DNA of 5,598 nucleotides from SAR324 cluster bacterium (lineage in GTDB: Bacteria > SAR324 > JACQKK01), in contig JAPUJL010000409.1 in assembly GCA_027296185.1 (NCBI GenBank), positions 1 to 5,598 of the forward strand, read 5' to 3'. The notes beneath the pieces are model-generated. The model was not told the DNA's origin. It ran no database searches and saw nothing but the letters and a program-made list of their open reading frames with translations. Position 1 is the stretch's first letter. Each line of letters opens with the position of its first letter. The translations under genes were made by a program, and so were the position numbers. Positions 4,513-5,598 of the stretch are shown in pieces.

Positions 4513-5598
4513 ATGATTCGATCCCTTCGCTTCCCCTTCTTGATCGTCTTCATGCTGTTGGGTCTCTGGGGGACCAGCCCGCTCGCCGATTCGATTCCGG
4601 ACCTAACGGGAGACGATGTCTATCAGATCACACGCACCTTCCTCCGGAGCCATTACTCACGTGGCCAATTCGACGACGACCGCTCGCGCCTGATGTTACA
4701 AATGGCGCTCAATCAGTACGACCCGAACCACCTCTATTTCCTCCAGAGCGATATCGACGAGTTCAAGGCATACGAAACGCAACTGGACGACCTTATCGAG
4801 GACGAGAACATCGAGATCGCCTTCACCATTTTCGACCGGTTTCGTCAGCGGCTGGGCGAGCGCATCGTACAGGTCAACGCCATCTTGGATGGGGATATCG
4901 ACCTCGATACGCAAGAGCGCTTTAACCGGGAGCGCCAGGACGAGCCCTATGCCGGCGATTCCGCCCATGCCGAGGCCCTCTGGCGCACCAAGCTCAAGTT
5001 CGATCTGCTGGAGCAGATGTCCTCCGGCTCCACGATCGACGAGGCCAAGAAGGCCGTGCGCAAACGCTTGCGCAATCTGAATATCCGCATCGAGCAGACG
5101 ATCCACAACGACATCGTGACGAGCTGGCTGAATGCCTTTACCGCAGCCTTCGATCCGCACTCGGCCTATCTGTCGCCGGACGATCTGGAGAATTTCAACA
5201 TTTCCCTCAGGCTCTCGTTGGAGGGGATTGGGGCGACCCTGCGCTCCGAAGACGGGTACACCGTCGTGACCTCGATTATCCCCGGCGGGGCCGCCGACAA
5301 GGAGGGCAGCCTGAAACCCGAGGACAAGATCGTCGGGGTCGGGCAGGGGGACCTGGACGATCTGACCGACGTGGTCAATCAGCGTCTGGCCGACGTGGTC
5401 AAGCTCATCCGCGGACCCCGCGGCACCAAGGTGCGGCTCTCCGTGCTGCGGGACGAGGGGCGGATCGAAACCGAGCAACTGGTGACGATCATCCGCGACA
5501 AGATCATTCTCAAGGACGGCGAGGCCCAGGGCCGTGTGATCGAATCGCCTCCCGATGCGTCGGGCCGCAGCTACCGCTTCGGCGTGGTGAAGCTGCCC
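4513..5598 (+). CDS. prc: Periplasmic carboxy-terminal processing protease Prc/Tsp, N-terminal half (3' truncated by window)
   Basis: The frame is open from ATG 4513 through the window end, giving 362 residues of a protein that is usually close to 700. Prc is a periplasmic S41 serine protease that degrades proteins with exposed nonpolar C-termini and trims some envelope proteins. A signal peptide is visible: R3 and R6, a hydrophobic core about 7-19, and likely cleavage after A25 (SPLA/D). Residues about 30-200 form the helical Prc N-terminal domain. FDPHSAYLSP (213-222) leads into the PDZ domain (about 225-330), with SLEGIGA (235-241), KIVGVGQ (272-278) and VVKLIRGPRGTKV (295-307), all close to E. 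coli Prc. The final FGVVKLP starts the protease domain, so the catalytic Ser and Lys lie outside the window and activity cannot be judged. GGCAGG (4502-4507) sits five bases before the ATG as a moderate ribosome-binding site. A good promoter lies at 4435-4463. Confidence 0.95.
   Translation, partial: MIRSLRFPFLIVFMLLGLWGTSPLADSIPDLTGDDVYQITRTFLRSHYSRGQFDDDRSRLMLQMALNQYDPNHLYFLQSDIDEFKAYETQLDDLIEDENIEIAFTIFDRFRQRLGERIVQVNAILDGDIDLDTQERFNRERQDEPYAGDSAHAEALWRTKLKFDLLEQMSSGSTIDEAKKAVRKRLRNLNIRIEQTIHNDIVTSWLNAFTAAFDPHSAYLSPDDLENFNISLRLSLEGIGATLRSEDGYTVVTSIIPGGAADKEGSLKPEDKIVGVGQGDLDDLTDVVNQRLADVVKLIRGPRGTKVRLSVLRDEGRIETEQLVTIIRDKIILKDGEAQGRVIESPPDASGRSYRFGVVKLP

Noticed and set aside
4696..5478. 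Long minus-strand open frame of about 260 codons within prc
   Set aside because: It mirrors the plus-strand frame, which has a signal peptide and clear Prc N-terminal and PDZ motifs. The antisense translation is low-complexity Leu/Val/Gly-rich shadow sequence.

Overview
This is a high-G+C window with compact bacterial gene order, strong codon bias and long spurious antisense reading frames. The Prc-type periplasmic protease (N-terminal helical domain, then a PDZ domain with SLEGIGA and VGVGQ motifs) and a possible outer-membrane protein point to a Gram-negative bacterium. The Prc sequence resembles the gammaproteobacterial form, so a high-G+C gammaproteobacterium is the best guess. Nothing here identifies genus or species.

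Layout, left to right: (1) the 3' end of a gene for a probable beta-rich, outer-membrane-like protein (2-445, +). (2) A small gene for a coiled-coil protein with a long acidic, disordered tail (508-969, +). (3) A short convergent gap holding a near-perfect 28-base direct repeat that copies the end of the next gene. (4) A leftward pair: a Trm112-family gene (1701-1964, -) followed 20 bases later by a solitary ParA-type ATPase (1078-1680, -). (5) A 266-base divergent gap, then a REC-coiled coil-GGDEF diguanylate cyclase (2231-3388, +). (6) Convergent to it after 54 bases, a sirtuin (3443-4222, -). (7) A 290-base divergent gap with a good sigma70-type promoter, an 8-bp inverted repeat and a canonical G-quadruplex motif, then the 5' half of prc (4513 to the window end, +).

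The genes do not form one pathway. They are mostly housekeeping and signalling functions: c-di-GMP signalling, protein deacylation, periplasmic proteolysis, intracellular positioning, and methyltransferase-activator-like Trm112. I see no CRISPR, tRNA, rRNA, insertion sequence or phage gene, and no convincing novel multi-gene system. The points most worth a second look are the ambiguous start of the diguanylate cyclase, the G-quadruplex motif upstream of the sirtuin, the duplicated parA 3' end, the solitary ParA beside a disordered coiled-coil protein, and the Trm112 protein that has lost its usual cysteine pair.
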